Below, in pieces: positions 34,371-45,911 of a stretch of DNA of 64,000 bases (the first letter of the stretch is position 1; each line of letters begins with the position of its first letter). Under the pieces are notes generated by a model. The model saw only the letters and a program-made list of their open reading frames with translations, searched no databases and had not been told where the DNA came from. The translations under genes were made by a program, and so were the position numbers. Where the stretch lies: contig OW386286.2 in the NCBI GenBank assembly GCA_936432065.2, positions 266,991,987 through 267,055,986 on the forward strand, in the 5' to 3' direction. This DNA is from Rutpela maculata. Lineage: Eukaryota > Arthropoda > Insecta > Coleoptera > Cerambycidae.

Positions 34371-35190
34371 AGGAGTGACCTGAACAACATACCAAAAGTC
34401 CTGACCGGTGGGGGGTGAGCGGGGGGGGGTAGTTTAAAGGTCCCCCTTTCACGTTTTTCTTAAATAACTCGAAAACTACAACCTCTAGCGAAAAATTGTC
34501 TTTATACAAAATTAAACTAGATGAAATTTTCTACAAATAAGTTCCTATTCATTTTTTATGTAGGATCAATACTTTATGAGATACAGAGGGTGGAAAAATC
34601 GCGAATTAAAAAAAAAATTAAGTAGTTTTTCATGTTTTTTTCGGAAAAACTCGGTGAAAACGCACTTTACACAAAAGTTGCAAATAAAAAAAGTCTTGTA
34701 TTTCGATGATATATTCACCTGAATTTTTTCAGATTTTTTTTTTTCCAACTTTTACATTTCCCCTCCGCCACTTTTAGGAATTCTCAAGAGGCCAAATCTC
34801 GAAAAATGTGCATTTTTCGAAAAAATTCACAAGAGTAAACACATCTTATTTTAAACCAAAAAAAAAGGTATTAACCAAAAAAGGTATATTGTTTGACCAA
34901 AAAAGGTATTGCTTTTTTTTCATGTTTTGACCTAATTCTAAAAGTTACGGAACCCGTGGCAAAATGAGTGTTTTCTTCCTACTTTACTCTAATTTTTTTT
35001 TCAACTTTTTTATTAACGTCATTACAAACACATTGCACAGGGTTTCATCAAAATCCATTCATTAGCACTCAAATTAGAGATTTTGGTCAATTTAGCGCTC
35101 CGTTGATTGGAATGAATAGGAACTTATTTGTAGAAAAACTCATCTAGTTATTCAAGAAAAACGTGAAAAGGACACCTTTCCTGAATATTT
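34371..35190 (+). mobile_element. Fold-back element Z1 with asymmetric G-rich end
   Basis: Inner arms pair: TTTCACGTTTTTCTTAAATA (~34447) and ACAAATAAGTTCCTATTCAT (~34534) recur inverted at about 35175-35110. Outside the left arm only is a segment with CATACCAAAAGTCCTGAC and a G-rich run. The same segment occurs, inverted, outside the right arm of Z2 (37568-37624). Non-coding. Confidence 0.6.
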
Positions 35191-35587
35191 CTCGCACTTT
35201 TGGGGTTGGGGTGTACGGTGTGCTTATCACTATCCAGAAAATATTACTTGCTTTTTTATATTAAAAAATCCTTTAATTATTTAAATGATTTTTGGCGAGG
35301 AGGGTTGAAGGGGTGAATTTGGTTTTTACTTCTTTTTCCACTTACTTATCGAAACTTAGTATTTTAAGAGAATTTCCTACAAAAGAATAACCCTCTTGTA
35401 GTTCTAATTCTAGTGGTAATTTCTAATTCCAATGCCACCCCCAAATAATTAATGTGTTCCAGAGATTTTTCGCCAAAACGGGTGACGGATTCGTTTTCAG
35501 TACCCTAAAATTAGTAAAAAAAAGATGGCTTCCACACTTTACCAGGGATGGGTCAAAAAAGCCCTTTTTTAACAGTGTTCTTTGCAG

Positions 35588-36294
35588 TATACAGCGTGTC
35601 CCACTTTTAATGCCCCCTCCACATCTCAGTTATTAATCATCCGATATCAACAAAATTTGGACCAGTATCAAAGACCTTTATTATGTTCTCTTTGAGTAAA
35701 ACAAAACTTATTTCTGTCATTGGTGTGCATTTTTATTATGAAAAAAGGAGTCGATTTTTCGAAAAATCATATTAGGCATTTTTTTTATTGAAAAACGAAT
35801 GCAATATTATTGATCAACATGCTGTAGAACCCTGATATTCAAATTTTAACATTTTGATTTTTTCGAATTGCAGCTCCCTTAATATTACATTGTTTAAACA
35901 TTAAATAATCAATAACTTGGAAACGAATGGTTTTTCGAAAAAATGTCATTCCTCATTTTCTCTTTAAATTCACTTTTTCACTTACATCATTCATACATTC
36001 AAATTCGGTAATCCTTAATGCCCGAATAATTTACACAATAACATCAGTTCGAAATTTTTAATAATTCTTCAATAAAAATTCTTGGCCTATGAAATTTTAA
36101 AGTGTCGATGATATGAGGTAGTACAAAAAGTGAATATAAAGATAAAATGTTTCATTAAAAAAAATGCCTACTATGAAACATCGCCCCCTTTTTTTTATAA
36201 TAAGAACACACGTCAACGAACGAAATAAGTTTTGATAATAATTAAATGTGGAGGGGTGGATTCGGGGCATTAAAAGTAGGACTCACTCTATATT
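35588..36294. mobile_element. ~707-bp TIR element
   Basis: Left end TATACAGCGTGTCCCACTTT followed by TAATGCCCC. The inverse of the right end reads TATAGAGTGAGTCCTACTTT followed by TAATGCCCC and then CCCCTCCACAT on both sides. TA flanks fit a TA target duplication, so a mariner-like MITE is plausible. AT-rich non-coding interior. Confidence 0.65.
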
Positions 36295-37147
36295 GGATTT
36301 AGTGTATGTTTTGCATTTCATTAGTCAATTCCCAACTTCATTTCCCCCCTTCATTAAAAAAACAAGAAGGGTCTTTCAGATGCTTAGAAATTTCTATTTT
36401 GTTCTATATAAGCATAGCAAATTATTTATCACAACACGCTATATCTAGCCTGTTCAATCTTTATTTTTTGCAGTACTTATGTATTCGAAATTAAGAAAAA
36501 AATAGTTTTTAATTTTCTTATACGTGTAAATTGAAATAAGACCATATCTTTAGGTTCTGAGGTTCCAGAAACACGAAAACGTGGTTTTACAAAATGTTTA
36601 ACAAACCAATTCTCATGTTCAGATAATGTACCTGTGAAAATTTAAAAAACAGTTCAGTGTTTTTGTTTACCTATAGTAGTAACATGAATTTTCACCAAGT
36701 TGAAGGTGAAATCTATCATCTACATAAAAATGAATTACTTTTATGGGGTGATCATTTAAAGCTCGAAAAAAAAACGGATTTTTGGTGGGCATTTAGCTAT
36801 TTTTAGAGATTAAAAAACCTGTGACTTCAGACAAACGTCAGATTCGGTTTCTATTATTATTATTTGATGAGCACCGTTGGGATATGCAAAATTTTACGAT
36901 TTTTGAAAAAGCGTTAAAATTCAATATACCCTTCATTTTTACGAAAAATATAAAAATGTTCTATTCATTTCCAGGTGATAGAGCCCTCATGCAGAGTAAG
37001 CAAACGCCTAGCAGAATTTGGAGGAACTTTCTAGGTGACTTATGGCCTATCCTTACTTTCCATTTATGTAAACATCCTGTCCTAAAGTTCTACGTTAAAT
37101 CTTCATTTAATAAATAATTGGTATAATATTCCTTAGTTTTAACTAAC
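36295..37147. other. Unassigned DNA
   Basis: A 98-codon plus frame (36821-37117) is open but matches no family I recognise. The preceding ~250 bp reads in broken frames. Confidence 0.4.
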
Positions 37148-38095
37148 ACTAGAATACTGGGTCATTGTCACGAAAACGTACATTTGCAGAAACTAATTTT
37201 AAGAAAAATATAGGTATTTATTTATTTTCAAATATAACATTCAGGCACAAAGAAGTCCCACTTTTGGTGTTTCCGCTTATATCTCTAAAATGGTGCGTCG
37301 TTGGGAAAAATGAAAGCTCATAAAATCCTCTACAACTTTCATTTTATATACTTTTTTCAAATTCGCAAGCGTTTTCGAGCTACACGCTCCGGAAAAGTGA
37401 AAATTTTCGAAAAACAAATTTTTACCTGAAAAATAGAAAATTGTATTTTAAAAATGATAAAAAAAAGTAGAACCTCCGGTGCTTGTAATTGGCACCAAAT
37501 TTTTCCCTCCGACGCACCATTTTAGAGATATACGCGAAAAAACCAAAAGAGGGACTTTCTTTGTGCCCCCCCCCCCCCTCCAGCTCACCCCCTAGACGTC
37601 AGGACTTTCAGTATGTTCACTCCCTAAACACCTTGAACAACTTTCTAAAGAAATCGCTTGGGTCTCTGCTCACGCACTCTACACCTTTATTGACTGGAGT
37701 ACAAAGTGAGAATACTTACTGGAGACACTTAATAAAGTAGCGTTTTGAAGATAAATTAATTTTTAAAGTACCATATTTTAAAAAATTAACACTTTTTTAA
37801 GTTTTTCAAGGCGTTTCTTCTTTCTTTTAAGTCTATATTACTGTAAAAAAAACATTTTTTGACAAGTCAAAGTCTAATACATTGGGGTAAGGACAGTTAA
37901 CATACGTGAGATCTCGCATACTGTTATATAAAATAAAAACAGAACGATTAATTCGAAGCAAATATTTTACTTATATTAATCCGATTTTACTTTAATATTA
38001 AAAACTGAAAACAACTAATTTTTTTTAAAACTGAACTTTTTTATGGCGAAGGGACTGCAAAATGCAGGTTTTCGTGACAATGACCCTACTACCTC
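37148..38095. mobile_element. ~950-bp TIR element holding Z2
   Basis: GGGTCATTGTCACGAAAAC at 37160-37178 recurs inverted (GTTTTCGTGACAATGACCC) at ~38068-38086. Pairing extends for ~40 bp with mismatches. Z2 lies inside and is presumably a nested insertion. Confidence 0.55.
37244..37624 (-). mobile_element. Fold-back element Z2 with asymmetric C-rich end
   Basis: GGCACAAAGAAGTCCCACTT and ATCTCTAAAATGGTGCGTCG at the left (37244-37305) are inverted at 37502-37567. Outside the right arm lies a poly-C run and TCAGGACTTTCAGTATGTTC (37599-37618), the segment shared with Z1. The frame 37489-37740 is a chance frame. Confidence 0.65.
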
Positions 38096-39569
38096 CTTGA
38101 TTTTGGTTTTTTAGGAGCTTTGCAACTAAATATCTGTCTAAAATCAAAGGTAGTCCGGATTAAAACGCACTTTTATAAATTACACCAACACATGTAATTG
38201 GTGAAGTTTATTAAAAACAGGTCTGCTATTTGTGATATATTATGAACTAAATATATTCGGCACATCCATTAAAATTATGAAATTTGCCAATTCAACGCCG
38301 AATATGTCACGGTTACATTTTTATTAAGATAAGTCTGTCGGAAGATGAAAATTGTCAATGATTTCTCAAATACGACGGCGTAGACGTGACTTTTTTTATC
38401 GATGAATCACACGTAAATTCTCAAAATATGGAATTCAGTTCTGGCGACAACCCTCGCAAGTCTAAATCTAGAGACACCCGTTCGGTGTTTCCGCTTTTGA
38501 AGAATAATCTCAAGAAGTCGATTTGTAGGGCCTATAAATTTCGATCACATTGTGACAGCTGAATCGTATACGATCATTTTCTAAATAACTTTATTCCGAA
38601 TGTATATAGATGAATTGCAAATTGGATGTTATGTTGTCATACGTCTGATTCACAGAATATGAACAACTAATACCTGGTTGGGTTAAAAACATATCAGCAT
38701 GTTCATTATATTAATAAAAAGAAATTCTAATCACGGCGACCATGTTGAGAGAAACACGGCGAACCGGGCGTATCATTTAGTAAATGCTATCGAAGTCGCC
38801 CGTCTTCGACTTTGTATCTGCTCCATTTTCTACAATGTACCTTAAAAAATGGCTTAATTTGCTTTAGAATACGTGAATCACATTGAGGCGCTACGTTAGA
38901 AAAACTTGTTGAGGCGTGTTATGGGTAAATCAGCAATGTTCGTCTTATTACATAGCCGCGGCAACTCGGAGCGCCACCACTAGATGGCGTAGTGCTGCTG
39001 CCTACTATCTACATTCACTTTATTATTATTATTTAGCTATAGAAATTCGTATAAGCACACACATTGTACAAGGTTATTCATTATATATTTACCCCCTCCC
39101 CCCCTTTATTTTTGTTAGTATTGGAAATTTAAAAAAGTTTTTACTTTATTTTATATTGACAATTGTTTCAGCAATTAATTTGACATCATAAGATAAAAAA
39201 TGTCTAAAACTAACATTATTTACAAAAAAAAACCTGGGAGTATCCAATAGGCAATAGGCCCCTTGCAAAAAATATAATTTTAGTATTTTTAGAAACTTTA
39301 TTTAATACAAAACACAGTGTGTAAAGGATATTTTCTTATTTTTTGTTTTACATACGGTATTCAACATTAAAGTTTGAATAAATCTGATAGGCGCGCAAAC
39401 AACACGTGGCGTCGTGTAACATGAGACGCCACAGCACTAGCGTACATTTTAATTCCATTTATGGACGTTGCCCTTGTAATAACTTAATAGTGGAACGAAA
39501 TAGACCATAAAAGTCTCTCCGTTCTCGAGAAAAAAAAAATCTACGTAAAACCAGACCAGACCTTATAAT
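38096..39569. other. Unassigned DNA, partly less AT-rich
   Basis: No gene recognised. 38720-39010 is relatively GC-rich and includes CCACTAGATGGC (38977-38988), a match to the CTCF core consensus CCASYAGRKGGC. Whether it is a functional insulator site is unknown. Confidence 0.45.
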
Positions 39570-40296
39570 TTTACTTCCACGTCCAGTGGAAGTATAGTAA
39601 CGACAAAAAAATTTTTAAACATTTTTATTGTCCAAATAGGCTTAAAATGTCATGAAACGTCGAGATTTTAAGTTTGAGCGAAAAAAATATTTCTGTCTGT
39701 CTGTCGGTCTGTCTGTCTGTCTGTCTGTCTGTCGATCTGTCTGTCTGTCGGTCTGTCTGTAACTTTTTTTTGTGCGCACGTTTACTCTGGAACCGTTTAA
39801 GATATTGACTTGAAATTTGGTACACATATGTACTTTAACGAGACCTAGAACTAGATTATATTTTCATCTTGTTCCGTCGAAGGGTTGGGGGTAAATTTGG
39901 GGTAAATAGGTCAATCAAGCAGGTAAGAGTCCATAAAATTGGTATTTAGTATATACAAGAGAAGCTAAGGTCTCAAAAAAAAATTTGGCATTAGCCACCC
40001 CCATTACCACCCCCACCCCCTTATTAAAGGGGATGAAAAAAAAATGTGATTTAATGTATGTACAGGAACCAGAAACCTCAAAATATTTTTTTACTTCATC
40101 CACCCACCACTATCACCCCCCACCCCACTACCGATGTGGGGTATCGTTTTATGGGTTTTTGGGGTAAAGGATTTCAAATATTATATTATTAAAGTTCCAT
40201 AAACAATTATTTTCACATACAAAGTTTTTTCATTGTGACTGACTTGGATAGAGAATCTGGATGTGGAAGTAGTGATTCCTTGGGCAGCGGTTTTTT
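39570..40296 (-). mobile_element. HINE-like repeat, copy G (full length)
   Basis: One of the two best preserved copies. Minus-strand order: 5' end CCGCTGCCCAAGGAATCACT (40290-40271), ACTTCCACATCCAG (14 bp), C/T-rich block, core, long (GACA/GACC)n (39765-39693), 3' hairpin ACTTCCAC-TGGAC-GTGGAAGT near 39572-39592. About 727 bp. Frames across the microsatellite (39825-39625 and others) are tetranucleotide artefacts. Confidence 0.95.
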
Positions 40297-40879
40297 CTAA
40301 AGTGAACATAAGAAACATAAGAAATGGCTATTTACGACATTTTTTTTGTGATACAGATATTTTTTATTTCGAAAAACTTGAGAAATTGATTAATTATAAA
40401 AATCGTGTTTTTTAACATTTACACCGTCATATCTTCAAATCTAATCGAGCTATCGATCTAATTTTTTTTTAAATTCAAGTACACAAACAAGCGCTTCCAA
40501 TAGTCTTTTGTTTCTATCGATTATTGTATATCATTTTCCTTAAATAACAATGAACTTATTACTTCGTTAAAAATGTAGGTACTCATATTTTCACTAAGCG
40601 ACAAACATTTCTATTTTCGCAAATTCTCATATACATGCAGATATACAAGCAGCGAAGCGATTGAAGCCAAGATACAGGAGAAGTTTTTGAAAAAAAAAAA
40701 TTTGCACAAAACCCACCATTAGAAAAAACCAGTCGGTAAAATGTGTGGGCCTTTGTGGGTTTTTGATGTCAGAAAAAGCCGTTTGGGTTTTTGTTTGATT
40801 TTAGTTTTTTTTTTGCAGGAAAAAAAATCAATTAATATAAAAAATTGCATTTGTGCCTCATAAATACTTGAACAAAAAA
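40297..40879. other. Unassigned DNA
   Basis: AT-rich, with repeated GTGGGTTTTTG/GTTTGGGTTTTTG phrases near 40755-40800 and again (inverted) near 41640-41710. Otherwise nothing recognised. Confidence 0.45.
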
Positions 40880-40884
40880 ATAAA

Positions 40885-41270
40885 ACAAGGTACCAATATA
40901 CAGAAAGTATATAATTTCATATTAAATAAAAAAGTGTGAATGACTAAATGTAAATAAATGACTTAAGTATTTTCAATATATTTTTTTCTTTAAAATGCTA
41001 AGAATCCTATCATGTAATTTAATACTTCGTCAGTATTAGCTAGAAGAGTAGTTGTTTTGATTGGTTCTCCAATAATGAGTGTTTTAGAGTATTTACCTAA
41101 CTAGTATATTAGCGTGCCCAGATTAGGGCAACAATATACAGAAAGTAGGAATTTTCATAATAAATAAAAAAGTGTGTAAGTTGTGATTTGCATAATACCT
41201 AAATAATATTCTCTAATCATGATAAAAGCAAATAAATAAAAAATAATTAATTGTAAAAAAATAAAACAAG
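40885..41270 (+). repeat. ~240-bp repeat, about 1.6 units
   Basis: CAATATACAGAAAGTA recurs 240 bp apart (40894 and 41134). The whole block is nearly identical to part of 49895-50380, including TCGTCAGTATTAGCTAGAAG and CCAATAATGAGTGTTTTA. Satellite-like monomers in two places 9 kb apart. Confidence 0.85.
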
Positions 41271-44200
41271 TAAATAATAAACTTGAGAAAATTAAAAACA
41301 TGAAGCAAATAACAAACAACAAATTTTCCTCAAACTGGAATATGAAAGGCACAGATAAATATCCTTTGAAAATATATTTATGTTTTATTTAAATGTCTAT
41401 AAATCTTAATTAGTTTTAACGCTTTTTCAGCTCCAAGGTTATTCCTTAATTTGCTCCAAATTTGGCCGAATGTAGGCACTAGAAGCGGGATAACTATGCA
41501 ATTTTGAAAAAAAATCGCACATATTTACTAGATTTTCAGAGAATATTTCCAACACAGTCCAGATGTCACATGCTATATTGTCAAAGCAACGTCGAATGAA
41601 AGGTGGGAAACTAGGTGGGAAATTTCAATTTTACAAAAACCCCGAATAAACTACAATTGCTCAGAAAACCCCACCAAAAACCCACCTAAATACCCAGTGG
41701 GTCGTCTTTTTCTAAAGAAGGTGGGTCTTTGCACAACCCTGCACACTCAGCAGGTGTATGGCGTAAATTATTCGATTGACCTTTGAAATAACCTTTTTCA
41801 TTTTAAAACAATTTAAACTCTTTTAAATATGGTACCCTTAATTACACACTATAATTTAGTACCACAGATCGAATACAACTAAATAATTTTAGGAGCTAAT
41901 CGCACGAATTATATGTACGAATCATTGCACTCGCAGATATATACTGTTAGATGACGTCACATCCAATATGAGTGTGTTCTCAGACACGCCCCTCCTCCCG
42001 GATATTAGTCAGTGATTTAAATATTTTCCAGATAGAAATTATGAAAACAGATTTGATAATTGCTAATGTTTAGTAACACTATAATAATATATATAAATTA
42101 ATTTAAAATATATGGCATATAAAAGGGGCCTATTATATAAAAAGTTCAATAAATCGGCCGAAGAGTATAAAGTTTACTCTAGTTTTTAAATAACAATACT
42201 AATTAAGGTCGTAAAACAATACTTTCTATATCGTAAATGTAAATTATGAAATTTTGGCATCATTAGCATAATAAACGTATGTAGAAAATGGTATGAACAA
42301 TCCAGGATTTTGATCTTTATTTCAAGAGATTATAGTTGAAATGAACGACTTTCCAATAACTGCATATGATGTTACGAGAGTAGAATTAGAATAAGTTTTG
42401 ATGGGTATAGGGGAAACTTCACGAAGTTAGAAAGATAAGCGGGTTTGTAGAATGTATACTCTAATTAATGCAGCCACAATATAAATTTTTAGAAAATATA
42501 GGAACCATAAACATGTCGCTGATGTTTTTGTTTCGCTTCGGTAAATTAACTCTTCATGACGTACAGTGGTTCAGGAGGATTTACACGCTCGAAACCCTGA
42601 AAAAATCGGTTATAATAATTGCAGTTTGTGGTTGTAATAATGTGTCGGGGGGTGAAACGAGGTGTGGAGGGTGTATTTAAAATTCACACATAGAGTTGAA
42701 ATTTAGGATTATTATAAGATTTGCTATAACAAACGCAGTAAAAATATGTTTAAAATTCTAGCTGTTCAGAGGGTAAATTTGAGGTGTGGGAAAATATTTT
42801 TAAAAATTTAGCAGCTTCGGGGGTGAGAGGTTTCCAACCATCTGTTTCTTAGGGAAGTTTCAGTGTAAAATAGCAATCGCAAATCCAAAGATTTTATTAA
42901 AATATTGGTACATTAAAACAATAATAGACTCCTAAATATTCGATTTTGGCCACATTTGAAAGAACAATATCGCTTTACAGGCGTCATTTCGTAGTTATTT
43001 AACTTTTTGGTCAAGTTCTACGTCAGTTTTATCGGAAGTGACCCCAACCTTTAATTCTTAAACGGGACATCCTGTATATTTTTGCATTTTTGGAGTCTAG
43101 AGATCATTCTACATATAATGATTAATGATTTTTTATGTAATTTTGAAATTTGTACAGCCAATTTTAACTTTTAATCTAGTGTGTCATGGGTCATGGGTCA
43201 CCTGAAATTATTCTAATATTCATAATTAAATGAAGAAAAATACGTACTGGATTTTTGTTGTTGCTGATTTATCTTCAGAACGGTGCAAAGTTGATCAAAT
43301 CACTTTTATGGAAAGTATTCAAAATTTATTTTTGTACTACAGCTAAAAGTTATATCTCTATGCAAATCTAAGGATGTATCACAACACTAACTGCGTATTC
43401 AAACCTATTTTATGTTCTGCTAACCTGTTGAAATCATAACCATTACACAGCCACACACACACATAAAAAAGTTCTGTGCAGTGGACCAAATTATATGGAT
43501 TTGATTTATTTTTCCACGCTGAATTTAGTCAAAAATATCCCCGGTGTAAAATCATAGAAATAATGTAATAACTCTTAATGAAGGGTGAAAAATGGTAGTC
43601 GAGAGTAGAGAATATAAATTCAAGTCACAGTAAGCTATTTCTATAAATTAAACCGAAATCCACCCTTATGGGGGGGGGGGGGGGGTGAAAACTACCTCTT
43701 CTAACTCAAAAGACACAGGTGAGTGTAAATAACATGTACAAAGGCCAAATTTTTGTATCTCTTAGTGCAAAATATTTGACACTAGTACGACAACCAGCCA
43801 TTACTCTCAAAGGCTAGAAACTCAACCCCATGGAGGGTTAAAACTACCTCACCTCACCACCTCATAGGTGTCAAAACGGAAAATAAATTTCAGGCTTTTG
43901 TAGCTTTAGGCAGGGTTATCAATTAGATATTTAAAAATTAAATTAATAATGATTGTCAAACTTATGAGTCGTACTACTTACTATTCATTTGTTTCAATTT
44001 AGTTCGCTAAGGCATACCGATACATTTTCAGATTTTGAAACTAACAGCAATTGCAAAGGAAAGCGTGGATAAATATTGTGCTGCTGGTCTTCGATTTTGG
44101 TGCAGATCAGATGGCACATAGACTTTCTAATTTTTCACATATTTTAAATAAAATGTTACAAAAAAAAATTTCGCGTAGGATTAGTTTATACATTTATTTA

Positions 44201-45071
44201 TATAATAACATAAAATAAATAATATCTTTTACATTTGACGGTACGGTATTTATTTTTTTAATTTCGTAATTTTTCAGTAATTATAAAACAAAAATATGCT
44301 GTAATATAATCAAAAGTTAACACAAAAATCAAAAAAAATTGCAAATTAAAGGATGAAGTATAAACTTTTCAACGGCATAAGTATGTTTATTGAAAATTTC
44401 ATATTTTACCAGAAAATGGTTCGGAACGCGCAATTCAGAAAACGGTATTTTCTTCATATAATTTGACTAACCCGTGTAAATTATTTAAAACTTTATAACT
44501 ATAGCAAAATACAGATAAACGTAAAAACTTTCAATATATAATAATAGCCCAGTTGATGAAGATATTTACCCACAAAATTTTGCAAACTAAGTAAACTTTT
44601 TCTTAATGAGTTCGTGAAAGTATATAGAACAATATCGCTTGGATGCAGAACATAAAAAAAAGTGAAAAAAACCTTTTTTTCATTAATTTTTTCAAAATTT
44701 TAAAATTAAATCAAACTAGAAAAAAATAAAAAAATACAGATGGATAGATCACGTATTTATAAACAAAAAATGCCCTAACAAAATTTATCGTTAAAGCCAT
44801 GGTTTTCCCGGAAAAAAATAGTCAAGTGTAACGTTATAACTCGGAGCGAGATCCATGCGTGCACGCGCTTGAATACGCATGACTGTAACATCGACGCACT
44901 GAATTACATGTCACTAAATCAGAATTTATTCAATCTATATGAGTGTGGGTTCATTTAAATGATGTTAAACAGCCTTCGATTTAATTTTTGTCATCATTTA
45001 ACATGTTTGCTTCAGTTTATAGATTTTTAGTCCAAATAAAGTTAGAAGAACTCGAAAATAAAAGATTTCGA
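41271..45071. other. Long stretch without recognised genes
   Basis: Small items only: TGACGTCA (CRE-type palindrome) at 41952-41959; an ACAGGATGTCCCG-type TIR end at 43063-43075 (minus); a run of 16 G at 43670-43685 followed by TGAAAACTACC, which recurs without the G-run near 43840 (divergent ~170-bp tandem pair); several ATATC-rich phrases shared with other dispersed repeats. The 70-codon frame 42468-42680 is unsupported. Confidence 0.5.
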
Positions 45072-45680
45072 TACATGGGATTTCATACAGCCGTCGATTT
45101 GGCTGAACATTTGGTATGTTATAGTCCATAACTTCCTGATCAAAAGCTGCTTATGTTCACAAAGCCCAAAATGTCCTAAATTTCAAGATATTGAAGGTCA
45201 AAGGTCGTATGAGCTATCACTTATTATAGCGATGGCGACTCAGTCCATGGTAGAAAGTCAAATTGGGGTAAGAAGGTGTCGTTGATCATGACTGACCCTT
45301 GACCTTGACCCGTGAGGGTCAAGAGTCAAGCTAAAAAAAAACAAAACTGTCGGTATCTCTTTTTTTTATATGCCACATAAATATTACTACGGTTGGTGTG
45401 GCACTTTAAAGTAACTTTGGCCATGATCCATGGGTCAAGGTCATAGATCTGTTCAAGGTCGTCGAGTTTTATACCAGAGTAATATTTCTAGAGTCAAAGA
45501 GGCACCTGAAGGTGACTTGGTAGCTATAATAAGTGATAGCTCATACGACCTTTGTCTTTCAATATCTCGAAATTTAGAATATTTTGGGCTTTGTGGCCAT
45601 AAGCACTTTTGATCAGGAAGTTATGAACTAGAACATACCAAATTTTCAGCCAAATCGACGGCTGTATGAAATCCCATGTA
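45072..45680. mobile_element. 609-bp TIR element with ~165-bp arms
   Basis: Left arm 45072-45240 (TACATGGGATTTCATACAGC..., GATATTGAAGGTCAAAGGTC) is inverted at 45515-45680. The spacer carries three FTZ-F1/ERR-type half-sites YCAAGGYCR (45300-45308 minus, 45434-45442, 45453-45461) and a TTGACCC-GTGA-GGGTCAA hairpin. The frame at 45430-45612 has no known relatives. Confidence 0.8.
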
Positions 45681-45911
45681 CTGCGTGCGTGGTCCTTTAT
45701 TTGACTATTAATTAGATAATTGTGTTTAAAAATTAAGTAGACGATATCTCGTACATTAATGAGTGTGTGCAACAAGTTACTGCTTGAAAATCAATTGAAT
45801 ATAAATAGCACATGTGATGAAGAATATATTATGATTATTATTTTAACTAAGAATTTGTTATAGTTTTTTAATTATTCTATCTTTACAAAAGTAATTACAA
45901 TATGGTAATTG

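Noticed and set aside
34371..37624. One 3.25-kb element bounded by the G-rich and C-rich segments
   Set aside because: Inner arms pair within 34.4-35.2 kb and within 37.24-37.57 kb, and the right part sits inside another TIR pair (37148-38095), so two separate elements fit better.
39625..39827. Frames rich in TDRQTDRQ
   Set aside because: Translation of the (GACA/GACC)n microsatellite of HINE G; the same holds at 697-882 and 59398-59583.
43670..43685. Run of 16 G as a regulatory quadruplex
   Set aside because: Homopolymer growth at a short G tract is sufficient; no supporting context.
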